A stretch of DNA of 44,578 nt from IMG/VR virus record IMGVR_UViG_3300032288_002980, positions 1 to 44,578 of that record; one strand, written 5' to 3'. The position numbers and the translations under genes were made by a program. The notes beneath the pieces were generated by a model. It was not told where the DNA came from. It ran no database searches and saw only the letters and a list, made by a program, of their open reading frames with translations. Of the stretch, positions 1 through 6,094 are shown piece by piece (the stretch's first letter is position 1; every line of letters starts with the position of its first letter). Source of the DNA: a virus.

Positions 1-548
1 GCCTTCCCCTCCCTTTCCTGTTTAGCTTCCTTTACTTCTCAGGAATAATTCCGTTTTCGTTCCCGTTCTTAAACAGGAATGATTCTTATTTGCGTTTCGT
101 TTTCTGTTTCAGCCCTGACAGCACAGGAACGTACAGGAACGTACCATTGGCAGCAAAGGAACGAAACAGAGGCACGGGGCTTTCCTGAATCCGTTTCGGA
201 GCGATAACGGAGGCAGGGGAGGGGAGGGGGGGCCGTCCCCATTACGTACATTCATAGCCACCGTGGGAGTACGGGGTACGTCACGCCGTTCCTGCTGTCC
301 TTTCCTGTGGGCACGGGGTAATTCCTGAAACGTTCCGGGACGTTCCTTTGGGGAGGGGGCTATGAGTGTAGAAAGTGGATAGAAAAAATTGCCGTTTCGG
401 ATGGAATGTTTCCCATTCTTGAAAGAGGCGTACGTTCAAGGGTGTTCTGGGGTTCTCTTTTATATAAAAAAGTATATAATAAGAATAGATAGAGAAGCCT
501 TTGTAACACGTTTAGTGTCAATAACTTGTCAATTTAAAAGTACTCGTG
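1..548. other. Noncoding GC-rich to AT-rich upstream region
   Basis: No convincing gene is present in this stretch. The left 360 bases are GC-rich and carry nine copies of TTCCTG or its complement CAGGAA (at 15, 40, 74, 124, 134, 182, 289, 302 and 322). They also hold a perfect tandem 10-base repeat, ACAGGAACGT, at 123-142 and G runs at 216-232. From about 450 the sequence turns AT-rich and leads into the repeats at 549. The short reading frames here have no protein-like composition. It could be an origin, packaging or genome-end region; nothing in the sequence decides which. Confidence 0.5.
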
Positions 549-598
549 TACGAGTATTTAACGCTCGTGTACGAGTAGTGGAATATGTGATACGAGTA
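549..598 (+). repeat. Three TACGAGTA repeats at exact 21-bp spacing (iterons or operators)
   Basis: TACGAGTA occurs at 549-556, 570-577 and 591-598, exactly 21 bases apart, which is two helical turns. The first copy belongs to an inverted repeat, TACTCG-TGTA-CGAGTA (541-556), and the second to CTCG-TGTA-CGAG (564-575). The third is a half site. The array ends 40 bases before the promoter-like TATATTTG at 639 and 67 bases before a RepL-like gene. Helical phasing puts all copies on one face of the DNA, as in plasmid iterons and cooperative operators. Confidence 0.6.
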
Positions 599-638
599 GT
601 ATGTACTTTTTTTGTTAGTACTTTTCAGAAAAAGGTGG

Positions 639-646
639 TATATTTG
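639..646 (+). promoter_or_regulatory. Bacteroidota-type -7 promoter element TATATTTG
   Basis: TATATTTG fits TAnnTTTG, the -7 element of Bacteroidota promoters. A TTTG at 611-614 could serve as the -33 element, though the spacing of 24 is slightly long. It lies 19 bases before the ATG at 666 and downstream of the repeat array, so a protein bound to the repeats could control it. Confidence 0.5.
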
Positions 647-665
647 TCGCAGATTTTTAGGACAA

Positions 666-1178
666 ATGGCAACGAAGAAGAATTTGAGGATAGTGTCCAT
701 GGAGGATGAGAACGGAAACAAGACGTTCCAGACAGAGACACAGTTTTATAGCATTCCGTTCAAGGGGGATGAGTTTTACATGACGTATTACAAATACATG
801 GCTCCCTTGTTTCGCATAAAAAGTTTACATGACGTTAAGGTGTTGTGGCAGCTTACACAATATGCTGAGTTCGGAACGGGGGTGGTGGTGCTTTCCCCTG
901 AAAGACGTAAGCACATTGCTGCCATTACAGGAATAGGACTAAATAATTTGCCTAAACATTTGAAAAGCCTTAGTGTCCTTGGGTTGATTTACGGGAGCCG
1001 GAATGACTACGTTCTTAGTCCTGTCGTGTTTTGGAGGGGGAGCAATAAGGACAGAAATGATTTCATGGAAACAGACGAAGGGCGTAGGGTGGTGCTGGAG
1101 TTCAGGAAGGTGACAGAGGATGGAGAGTATTTCCCTGACGATAAAAAGGTGAGCATAATTGATAATGAAGAAGAATAA
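666..1178 (+). CDS. RepL-like winged-helix replication or regulatory protein
   Basis: A 170-residue protein. Its centre reads as a winged helix: a stretch beginning near VVLSPERRKHIAAITGIG, a recognition-helix-like NNLPKHLKSLSVLGLI, then a wing ending YVLSPVVFWRG. That last element resembles the Y-x-x-NP-x-x-F-x-x-G signature of RepL-type plasmid replication proteins. The start at ATG 666 was chosen because it follows the promoter at 639 by 19 bases; upstream in-frame codons lie inside the promoter. The gene sits directly after phased repeats, as expected of an initiator with its iterons or an autoregulator with its operator. The family call is from pattern memory. A non-replicative transcription factor is the main alternative. 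Confidence 0.5.
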   Translation: MATKKNLRIVSMEDENGNKTFQTETQFYSIPFKGDEFYMTYYKYMAPLFRIKSLHDVKVLWQLTQYAEFGTGVVVLSPERRKHIAAITGIGLNNLPKHLKSLSVLGLIYGSRNDYVLSPVVFWRGSNKDRNDFMETDEGRRVVLEFRKVTEDGEYFPDDKKVSIIDNEEE

Positions 1179-1389
1179 TTATTTTCGCCCTATGGAAACG
1201 AATTACGCCCTCTGCTCGAACAAGAAGTGTTACATGAGGCTTAAATGCCTGCGTTATTTCCTGTTCAAGAGTGAGCTACACGATGCCACAGACGAAGTGG
1301 TGGAATTTGAGCCTGATGACGAAGGGGAATGTGAGCATTTCCTTCCTTTCCTCCAAGAGAACGAAATGGACGACACAAATGAAGAATAA
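1165..1389 (+). CDS. Small Cys-rich protein
   Basis: A 74-residue protein of unknown function. The N-terminal half carries a Cys pattern, CSNKKCYMRLKCLRY, followed by an acidic C-terminal half with one more Cys in the context GECEHF. The spacing (C-x4-C-x4-C, then a distant C) is shared with the gene at 11702, so the two look like members of one small metal-binding family. ATG 1165 overlaps the stop of the preceding gene, which suggests translational coupling. An internal ATG at 1192 is a possible alternative start. Confidence 0.55.
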   Translation: MKKNNYFRPMETNYALCSNKKCYMRLKCLRYFLFKSELHDATDEVVEFEPDDEGECEHFLPFLQENEMDDTNEE

Positions 1390-1678
1390 AGAAGAAACAT
1401 TGGGGCAGAAACTTAGTCCGCTCCTTGCTGCAATAGAAACGACGCTCTGGGAATCGGAGGCAATGTATGGCCTTCAGCCTCGTTATACGGAGGAGGGCTT
1501 CCGGGGAGCCGTTAAGATATTCATGTCGGCCATTATGGATAAGATGTACGATGTCCAGAGCTCAGATGGAATGAGCCTTGATGACATGGCTAATATGGCC
1601 ACCTCTTGCGGACAAGAGCTGAGCAAGTTCGTTCACACTTACACAGGAATAAACACGAAGGAATTGTATGCAGAATAA
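1379..1678 (+). CDS. Hypothetical small protein
   Basis: A 99-residue, mostly helical protein that I do not recognise. The start at ATG 1379 overlaps the previous stop by 11 bases and removes a Ser/Trp-rich N-terminal extension that is only a shadow of the upstream gene. The body includes the segment LSPLLAAIETTLWESEAMYG and ends in a helix-like stretch with LSKFVHTYTG. It sits in a tight run of small early genes with overlapping ends and probably belongs to one transcript starting near 650. Confidence 0.5.
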   Translation: MKNKEETLGQKLSPLLAAIETTLWESEAMYGLQPRYTEEGFRGAVKIFMSAIMDKMYDVQSSDGMSLDDMANMATSCGQELSKFVHTYTGINTKELYAE

Positions 1679-1889
1679 CATAACGGCAATAGAATGGCTT
1701 CGGAAGCAATTGGAAGGGCTATATTATCTTGACACAACTCCTTACGAGAGTGTATTTGAGGAAGCCAAAGAAATGGAAAAGGAGCAAATCATTAATGCCT
1801 ATTCAATGGGACTTTCAGATGAAGGTATAAAGTCAATACATACAAGAGCAAACGCAGAAGAATTTTACAACGAAACTTATGGAGAATAA
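1668..1889 (+). CDS. Small acidic protein, tandem paralogue A
   Basis: A 73-residue protein of unknown function. It opens with ITAIEWLRKQLEG, contains EAKEMEKEQIINAYSMG, and ends in EEFYNETYGE. The next gene (1879) shows the same plan: TAVEWLQEAL, then AIEMNKDQIIDAH, then EYYENTYG. The pair arose by tandem duplication. Proteins of this form are frequent as small accessory genes in Bacteroidota phages. It overlaps the preceding gene by 11 bases and the next by 11 bases. Confidence 0.6.
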   Translation: MQNNITAIEWLRKQLEGLYYLDTTPYESVFEEAKEMEKEQIINAYSMGLSDEGIKSIHTRANAEEFYNETYGE

Positions 1890-2130
1890 ACAAACGGCAG
1901 TGGAGTGGCTACAAGAGGCATTAAGGCCGCATCTTACATTTGAGCAAAGTGTCCAATTTGAGGGACTATTTCAGCAAGCCATTGAAATGAACAAAGACCA
2001 AATAATTGATGCCCACGATGCCGCTTACATTGCCATGAACCTTTGCTTTCGTGGGTTTGACAGAAGTGTGGAATATTATGAGAACACTTATGGCGCACAG
2101 AACAACGGCAATAGTAAAGGAATGCCGTAG
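1879..2130 (+). CDS. Small acidic protein, tandem paralogue B
   Basis: An 83-residue paralogue of the preceding gene, sharing the TAxEWL opening, the helix with M-x-K-D/E-QI, and the Y-E-N-TYG ending. It has about ten extra residues at the C terminus after that shared end (AQNNGNSKGMP). Function is unknown. Its stop codon TAG (2128-2130) forms the first three bases of the promoter-like element TAGATTTG, so a new transcription unit appears to begin as this gene ends. Confidence 0.6.
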   Translation: MENKQTAVEWLQEALRPHLTFEQSVQFEGLFQQAIEMNKDQIIDAHDAAYIAMNLCFRGFDRSVEYYENTYGAQNNGNSKGMP

Positions 2131-2135
2131 ATTTG
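2128..2135 (+). promoter_or_regulatory. -7 promoter element TAGATTTG
   Basis: TAGATTTG matches TAnnTTTG and overlaps the stop codon of the upstream gene. The 175 bases that follow hold no gene but several hairpins and a tRNA-like element, so this promoter would make a structured RNA or a long leader for the gene at 2315. Confidence 0.45.
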
Positions 2136-2211
2136 TGTTGCAGAGGTATGGATGACTAATGGCTTCCTCAATAGACAATAGCGCATTGACATCCTGGAAA
2201 GACAGGAATAA

Positions 2212-2310
2212 CGTGAGAGCGCAATGGAAGCGCAATTATTTGTTAGGGAGCGTACGGCCCGACCATAAACAGAAGCAAGTAATATGAGGGTTCGATTCCC
2301 TCTCTCACGG
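2212..2310 (+). ncRNA. tRNA-like structured RNA (degenerate or noncanonical tRNA)
   Basis: The 3' part is a textbook T arm: GAGGG, loop TTCGATT, CCCTC (2286-2302). It is followed by TCTCACG, which pairs perfectly over 7 bases with CGTGAGA at 2212-2218 like an acceptor stem. A D-arm-like hairpin, GCGC-AATGGAA-GCGC, lies at 2219-2233. ATTAT (2235-2239) can pair with GTAAT (2279-2283) as an anticodon stem, but the loop between them is 39 bases and begins TTGTTA. The two linker bases after the acceptor stem are missing and the variable loop is only two bases. It is therefore not a normal tRNA. It may be a decayed tRNA, a tRNA with an insertion, or a tRNA mimic. No CCA is encoded. Confidence 0.4.
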
Positions 2311-2314
2311 CAAA

Positions 2315-2521
2315 ATGGAAGTGATAATCAAATTTACGCAACAGGACGGGGAGGAGGAATACATGACAGCCCTGAACGGCTGGAAGTATAAGCTCATCCT
2401 GTTCGACCTAATGAACCTCCTCCGGAGCCACGAAAAGGGGTGGAGCAACGAAGAGTTTAGCCCAGACCTTGTGAGGCAGTTCATTGCCGACAAATTAGAA
2501 GAACACACAATTAATTTATAA
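2315..2521 (+). CDS. Hypothetical small phage protein
   Basis: A 68-residue protein that I cannot assign. It begins with a short beta-type segment, MEVIIKFTQQDGEEEYMTA, followed by helices containing LILFDLMNLLRSHEKG and LVRQFIADKLEEH. The start lies five bases after the end of the tRNA-like element, so that RNA is effectively its leader. The next gene begins two bases after its stop. Confidence 0.5.
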   Translation: MEVIIKFTQQDGEEEYMTALNGWKYKLILFDLMNLLRSHEKGWSNEEFSPDLVRQFIADKLEEHTINL

Positions 2522-2522
2522 C

Positions 2523-2828
2523 ATGGGAAATTTAAGACAAAGCATGACAGACGAGGAATGGAACGCAATGGGGCTTGCAATGGGCCTGGTTCCGGAAGAA
2601 GAAAGGCCAATGGAAGCCACAAATAACGTCCACCATCCGAAACATTATGGGGGAGAAGACAACCCTTATGAGGTTATTAAAATCATTGAGGCTTACGATT
2701 TAAATTTTCAGGAAGGTAATGTTTTAAAGTACCTGTTACGCTACAAAAAGAAGAACGGCATAGAGGACTTATGGAAGGCCCATTGGTATTTGACAAGGCT
2801 CATAAAGCAACAGGAGGAGAAAATATGA
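2523..2828 (+). CDS. DUF3310-type protein
   Basis: A 101-residue protein. The C-terminal two thirds show the DUF3310 pattern: VHHPKHYGGEDNPYEVIKII, then LNFQEGNVLKYLLRYKKKNG, then EDLWKAHWYLTRLI. The HP-x-HY and GN-x-x-KY motifs with the following KA-x-WYL are the family's hallmark. The family is common in tailed phages, often in nucleotide-metabolism or replication neighbourhoods, but its biochemical role is not established. It overlaps the next gene by four bases (ATGA), indicating coupled translation. Confidence 0.8.
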   Translation: MGNLRQSMTDEEWNAMGLAMGLVPEEERPMEATNNVHHPKHYGGEDNPYEVIKIIEAYDLNFQEGNVLKYLLRYKKKNGIEDLWKAHWYLTRLIKQQEEKI

Positions 2829-3202
2829 GCTCTGTCTATAAATTAAAACGTGTGAGCTACATTTATCAATTTGACGTTGATGTTACTCTGATTGCCGTCT
2901 ATCCCTCCCTGAAAGAAGCGGAACGTGTCACGGGAATTGCCGATTCCACCATTGGCACTGCCATTTACAGGAGGGGAATATGCCGTGATAAATGGTATTT
3001 CTCCCGTGAAAGAGAATTTGAGCCCCGTTTAAGAATATACAACCCCGTTGCTGGGAAGAGGTTTACGGTGACGGTGACGGATGAAATATGGGACAGGCTT
3101 CTTGTTGCTGTCGGACAGAGGAAAAAACAAGATATTTTCCGAAATTTGCTGTTAGAATGGCTGGAAAATGAGGAACGGAAACATGACGGAAAGAGCAATT
3201 AA
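2825..3202 (+). CDS. NUMOD1-like DNA-binding protein
   Basis: A 125-residue protein. Residues about 20-58 resemble the NUMOD1 helix-turn-helix found in homing endonucleases and as a free domain in Bacteroidota: YPSLKEAERVTGIADSTI, then a short gap and CRDKWYFSRE. The remainder has a beta-like segment (RFTVTVTDEIWDRLL) and a charged helical tail. No nuclease motif is visible, so this is probably a small DNA-binding protein or a remnant of a homing endonuclease. The ATG at 2825 overlaps the upstream stop; earlier in-frame codons lie inside the DUF3310 gene and were rejected. Confidence 0.5.
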   Translation: MSSVYKLKRVSYIYQFDVDVTLIAVYPSLKEAERVTGIADSTIGTAIYRRGICRDKWYFSREREFEPRLRIYNPVAGKRFTVTVTDEIWDRLLVAVGQRKKQDIFRNLLLEWLENEERKHDGKSN

Positions 3203-3428
3203 GAAACTTGAAAACGAAATTGTCCTTCTCCAGGACGAACAGACGGCTCTTCTGAGGCGTAAATGGCAATTGGAGGACGAAGTGAGAAAGCAAAAGAAAC
3301 GCATTCAGGAATTGGAGATGGGCTACACGGAGGAAACGCAGAGAAAGGGGGCATGGAAGAAAGCTGCGGCTCTTATGCTTGCCTTGTGGACATTATTCCT
3401 CTCCATGTTCCACATTGAAAGAAAATAG
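3183..3428 (+). CDS. Coiled-coil protein with C-terminal membrane segment
   Basis: An 81-residue protein. Residues about 5-52 form a heptad-like, highly charged coiled coil (KKLENEIVLLQDEQTALLRR and following). A single hydrophobic segment, AAALMLALWTLFLSMF, lies near the C terminus with a short basic tail. This tail-anchored layout suits a membrane-associated scaffold or a lysis accessory protein, but nothing identifies it as a holin or spanin. The start at ATG 3183 overlaps the preceding gene by 20 bases. A promoter-like element follows its stop directly. Confidence 0.5.
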   Translation: MTERAIKKLENEIVLLQDEQTALLRRKWQLEDEVRKQKKRIQELEMGYTEETQRKGAWKKAAALMLALWTLFLSMFHIERK

Positions 3429-3431
3429 GCA

Positions 3432-3439
3432 TACATTTG
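3432..3439 (+). promoter_or_regulatory. -7 promoter element TACATTTG
   Basis: TACATTTG matches TAnnTTTG and lies just after the stop at 3428. Downstream is a 90-base hairpin-rich stretch ending in a U-run terminator, and then a second promoter-like element. This promoter therefore seems to drive a short untranslated RNA. Confidence 0.5.
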
Positions 3440-3444
3440 CAACG

Positions 3445-3528
3445 AATTGGTATATGAAATAAGGAAACATTCCATTTTGCTTTGGAATTTCTGGGAAAAA
3501 ACGGGTGCTTATAGTGTCCGTTTTTTTT
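3445..3528 (+). ncRNA. Candidate short RNA ending in an intrinsic terminator
   Basis: Between the promoter at 3432 and the next at 3532 there is no credible gene. The sequence can form ATTCCA / TGGAAT (3469-3474 with 3483-3488) and then AACGG / CCGTT (3500-3504 with 3518-3522), followed by a run of T. With transcription starting five or six bases after TACATTTG, the product would be about 80 bases. It may be a small regulatory RNA or simply an attenuated leader for the phosphoesterase gene. Confidence 0.4.
3495..3528 (+). terminator. Intrinsic terminator
   Basis: An A-run flanks the stem AACGG-loop-CCGTT and is followed by eight T residues (3521-3528). The A-run before and the T-run after can extend the stem, so it may work in both directions. 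It separates the early gene run from the phosphoesterase unit. Confidence 0.6.
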
Positions 3529-3531
3529 ATT

Positions 3532-3539
3532 TATTTTTG
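3532..3539 (+). promoter_or_regulatory. -7 promoter element TATTTTTG
   Basis: TATTTTTG fits TAnnTTTG. It lies directly after the terminator T-run and 17 bases before the ATG at 3557. It supports that ATG as the start and argues against the in-frame GTG at 3539, which is part of the promoter itself. Confidence 0.45.
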
Positions 3540-3556
3540 TGTTTCAATACATTGGA

Positions 3557-5542
3557 ATGAACAAGTCCTCATTAGCCCGTGAATACAGGGACAAGTATGG
3601 GAGTGAAATGCCCACAAAGAAACTTGCCCGTATTATGTATTCTGAACATCCGCTCCTTTTCTCACATTTAGAAGATGCAAGAACAACGCTTCGCTACATT
3701 GAGGGAAAGTTGTCGCACAAAGACATAAAGAAGGTGAAAGACTCTCCATATTTCATGGACACGCCTCGCCCTCTCAATCCCTACAACCTTCCGGCAAGTG
3801 ACGAAAAAGAATACGTTCCATACGTTATAGAAGGGCCACAGCGAATTGCGGCCCTTTTTGATGTACATTGTCCCTATCACAGCATAGAAGCTCTCACAGC
3901 GGCCTTAGAATGGCTAAGGGAGCAGAAGCCTACAATGCTTTTGATAGGAGGGGACTTCTTTGATTTCTATGGCCTCTCACGCTTTATGAAAGACCCCGAC
4001 AAGCGTTCTCCTGCCGAGGAAATACGAATAGGCGTGGAATTGCTCAAGGCGCTATTCACGGCCTTGCAGCCCCAGAACGTGATATTTAAGATGGGGAATC
4101 ACGATGAGCGGTTTGAACACTTCCTGTGGCAGAAGATGGGGGAGATGAGTGGGCTACAGGACTTGGAGGAGCTGAAGGAAATAACGCTTGAGAACATCCT
4201 GCGGAAACGGCTGGGGAATAAGTTACCTCTTGACTTCGTGGGGGACAAGAGGATAATTAAGGCCGGAAGCCTGAACATTACGCATGGCCATGAGTTCCCC
4301 TCTGGCATAGCGTCTCCTGTAAACGTGGCAAGGGGATTGTACATGAGAGCAAAAGCCAATGCCATATGCGGACATCACCACAAAAATTCTCTGCATGTAG
4401 AGCAAGATATTAATAGTCAAATGATTACAACGTGGTCTGTGGGCTGTCTTTGCTATTCAGAAGATACGGAGATATTAACTCAAGATGGGTTTAAGTTTTT
4501 TAAAAATGTTTTAGATAGTGACTTGATTGGAGTTTATGATATAGAATCAAACTCAATTAGACTTTCAAAACCACTTGCAAGACAGGAGTATGATTATCAT
4601 GGAGAAATGGTAAACTTTTTTGACAATAAAATAGATTTATTAGTAACTCCAGAACATAAAATGATTTATAAAAATCATTCTGGTAAAAATGCAATATCAG
4701 AAGCGCAATCATTAGCTAAGTCTAATGGAATTTACAATTATTACTCATCTGCAAAATTTCAATCTCTAACATCTTTTAATTCTGATTTGTCTGAACTTTG
4801 TGCATGGATAGTTACCGAAGGTACTATAGATTATGCAAAAGAGAAGTACCCAAGAATATCAATTTATCAGAAAAAAGAAGAGCCTCGTTTGAAATTGGAA
4901 AGTTTAATTCAAAGATTAGGCATTGAGTTTAGTGTCAGTATAGACCAAAGAAACGGAGTTAGTAGATATAGATTATCAAACGAGTCTTCCCGTGAAGTAA
5001 TAGAAAAAATTTGGGGTGGAAATTTTGAAAAAAGAATCCCAAGAAAAATTTTGAATTCAGACTATAATGTTCTTAGTAAAGTTTATGAAACCCTGATTAT
5101 AACAGATGGGCATAGACGAAGTGATAAAAAAAGTCAAAAAGGAACCGATTATTTGCCAACAAAAGACATTGATTTAGCAAATGATTATGCAGAAATTGCC
5201 ATTAAATTAGGATTTACTTGTTACATTAAAAAAGAAATAAGAAATACTAACTACAAAAAAAATTCAACAATATATCTTGTTAGAATTAGAAAATCTCAAG
5301 TAACTCAATGCCGCAATGTTTCTTTTCAAAATTATACTGGGAAAGTATATGATTTTAGTTCAGAAACAGGTTGGCTTGTTGTTAGAAGAAATGGGAAAGT
5401 TTCAATATCAAGCAACTGCGACCTCCACCCCCTCTATATGCCCATTAATTCCTGGAATCACGGGGTAGCCCTCATTACGCTTGACGAGGAAGGGAACGTG
5501 GACGTTCAGAACAAACGAATAAAGAACGGCAGGATTATGTAA
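3557..5542 (+). CDS. Calcineurin-like metallophosphoesterase interrupted by an intein
   Basis: A 661-codon precursor. The host protein (exteins of 298 and 41 residues) carries the metallophosphoesterase motifs in order: DVHCPYH, GGDFFDF, GNHDE, THGHEF and GHHH. These bind two metal ions and hydrolyse phosphoesters. Phage members are often nucleases or phosphatases of DNA metabolism; the substrate is not evident here. The intein occupies residues 299-620, between WSVGCL and CDLHPLYM, just after the last metal motif. Splicing would restore a 339-residue enzyme. The N-terminal 95 residues before the catalytic domain look helical and may bind DNA. The start is ATG 3557, set by the promoter at 3532. 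Confidence 0.85.
   Translation: MNKSSLAREYRDKYGSEMPTKKLARIMYSEHPLLFSHLEDARTTLRYIEGKLSHKDIKKVKDSPYFMDTPRPLNPYNLPASDEKEYVPYVIEGPQRIAALFDVHCPYHSIEALTAALEWLREQKPTMLLIGGDFFDFYGLSRFMKDPDKRSPAEEIRIGVELLKALFTALQPQNVIFKMGNHDERFEHFLWQKMGEMSGLQDLEELKEITLENILRKRLGNKLPLDFVGDKRIIKAGSLNITHGHEFPSGIASPVNVARGLYMRAKANAICGHHHKNSLHVEQDINSQMITTWSVGCLCYSEDTEILTQDGFKFFKNVLDSDLIGVYDIESNSIRLSKPLARQEYDYHGEMVNFFDNKIDLLVTPEHKMIYKNHSGKNAISEAQSLAKSNGIYNYYSSAKFQSLTSFNSDLSELCAWIVTEGTIDYAKEKYPRISIYQKKEEPRLKLESLIQRLGIEFSVSIDQRNGVSRYRLSNESSREVIEKIWGGNFEKRIPRKILNSDYNVLSKVYETLIITDGHRRSDKKSQKGTDYLPTKDIDLANDYAEIAIKLGFTCYIKKEIRNTNYKKNSTIYLVRIRKSQVTQCRNVSFQNYTGKVYDFSSETGWLVVRRNGKVSISSNCDLHPLYMPINSWNHGVALITLDEEGNVDVQNKRIKNGRIM
4451..5416 (+). 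mobile_element. Intein with a LAGLIDADG-type homing endonuclease domain
   Basis: A 322-residue in-frame insertion. It starts with Cys in CYSEDTEILTQDG (splicing block A) and has VTPEHKM (block B with the T-x-x-H motif). It ends YDFSSETGWLVV and RRNGKVSISSN, followed by Cys as the +1 residue. The penultimate residue is Ser instead of the usual His, a variant seen in other inteins with the VVRRNGKV ending. Between the splicing blocks, LCAWIVTEGTI and VYETLIITDG look like the two LAGLIDADG helices of a DOD endonuclease. The insert is far more AT-rich than its host gene (about 25% GC on one sampled line against about 50% in the flank), which indicates recent arrival. Confidence 0.88.
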
Positions 5543-5547
5543 CTTTG
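5540..5547 (+). promoter_or_regulatory. -7 promoter element TAACTTTG, 4 bases from ATG
   Basis: TAACTTTG overlaps the stop of the phosphoesterase gene and ends four bases before ATG 5552. If transcription starts five to seven bases after TTTG, the message would begin at or inside the start codon, so it would be leaderless or nearly so. Confidence 0.5.
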
Positions 5548-5551
5548 TGCT

Positions 5552-6079
5552 ATGCCCAAACACACCCCTCTCCCGTTCCATTTCTACGTGAACGTCAATA
5601 ACGCCTTCCTTGGCCCCGATATGCCGGAGGGCGTTACGAAGGGGATATGGCATGGCGTATATTGCCGGGAGTACCAGGTGCTTTCCTGCCATGTGTTCCT
5701 TGAGAGTGGGGCGCATTGGAGCGGGCTGCCGATTCACGCCATTTCCTGTACGGATGATTTCCGTCACGATGGGAATACATTGATGCCCTGGTGCGGAATG
5801 GGAGAGGAAATAGAAGCTGTCTATATGCCGTTCCTTGAGGGCTTGGAAGTAGCCACTATCCCCGGAAGGCACACGGGCATTATTATTGACTGGAAGGACG
5901 GGTATTCACGTTATCCTGCTGAACACAAGCCTCTCTCCCTCATCCAGCTTGAAACGGGACAGTTTGCTCTATCGCCCAATAATTATTTGACGTACAAGGA
6001 GAAGCATTTCGTCAATGAGAAGGCAAAGGAGAACATGAAGCATTACAGGAGGGGAGAGGAAGTGTATTGGGAGAAATAG
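5552..6079 (+). CDS. Hypothetical protein
   Basis: A 175-residue protein that I do not recognise. It looks like a beta-rich globular domain in its first 130 residues (HFYVNVNNAF, GVYCREYQVLSCHVFLESG) with several Cys and His residues, followed by a charged, basic C-terminal helix. No signal peptide or membrane segment is visible. The gene has its own promoter-like element ending four bases upstream, and no Shine-Dalgarno sequence. Its place after the phosphoesterase suggests a role in phage DNA metabolism, but nothing specific supports that. Confidence 0.55.
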   Translation: MPKHTPLPFHFYVNVNNAFLGPDMPEGVTKGIWHGVYCREYQVLSCHVFLESGAHWSGLPIHAISCTDDFRHDGNTLMPWCGMGEEIEAVYMPFLEGLEVATIPGRHTGIIIDWKDGYSRYPAEHKPLSLIQLETGQFALSPNNYLTYKEKHFVNEKAKENMKHYRRGEEVYWEK

Positions 6080-6082
6080 AAT

Positions 6083-6090
6083 TATCTTTG
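6083..6090 (+). promoter_or_regulatory. -7 promoter element TATCTTTG, 4 bases from ATG
   Basis: TATCTTTG ends four bases before ATG 6095, the same spacing as at 5540. This fixes the start and points to a leaderless or nearly leaderless transcript. Confidence 0.5.
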
Positions 6091-6094
6091 CGTT

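Noticed and set aside
389-721. Frames on both strands in the left intergenic region
   Set aside because: They cross the phased repeats and the promoter, and have no protein-like composition.
2238-2312. A normal tRNA of about 75 bases ending at the T arm
   Set aside because: No 5' acceptor strand matches at the usual distance. The only pairing partner, CGTGAGA, starts at 2212, giving a 99-base element with an oversized loop.
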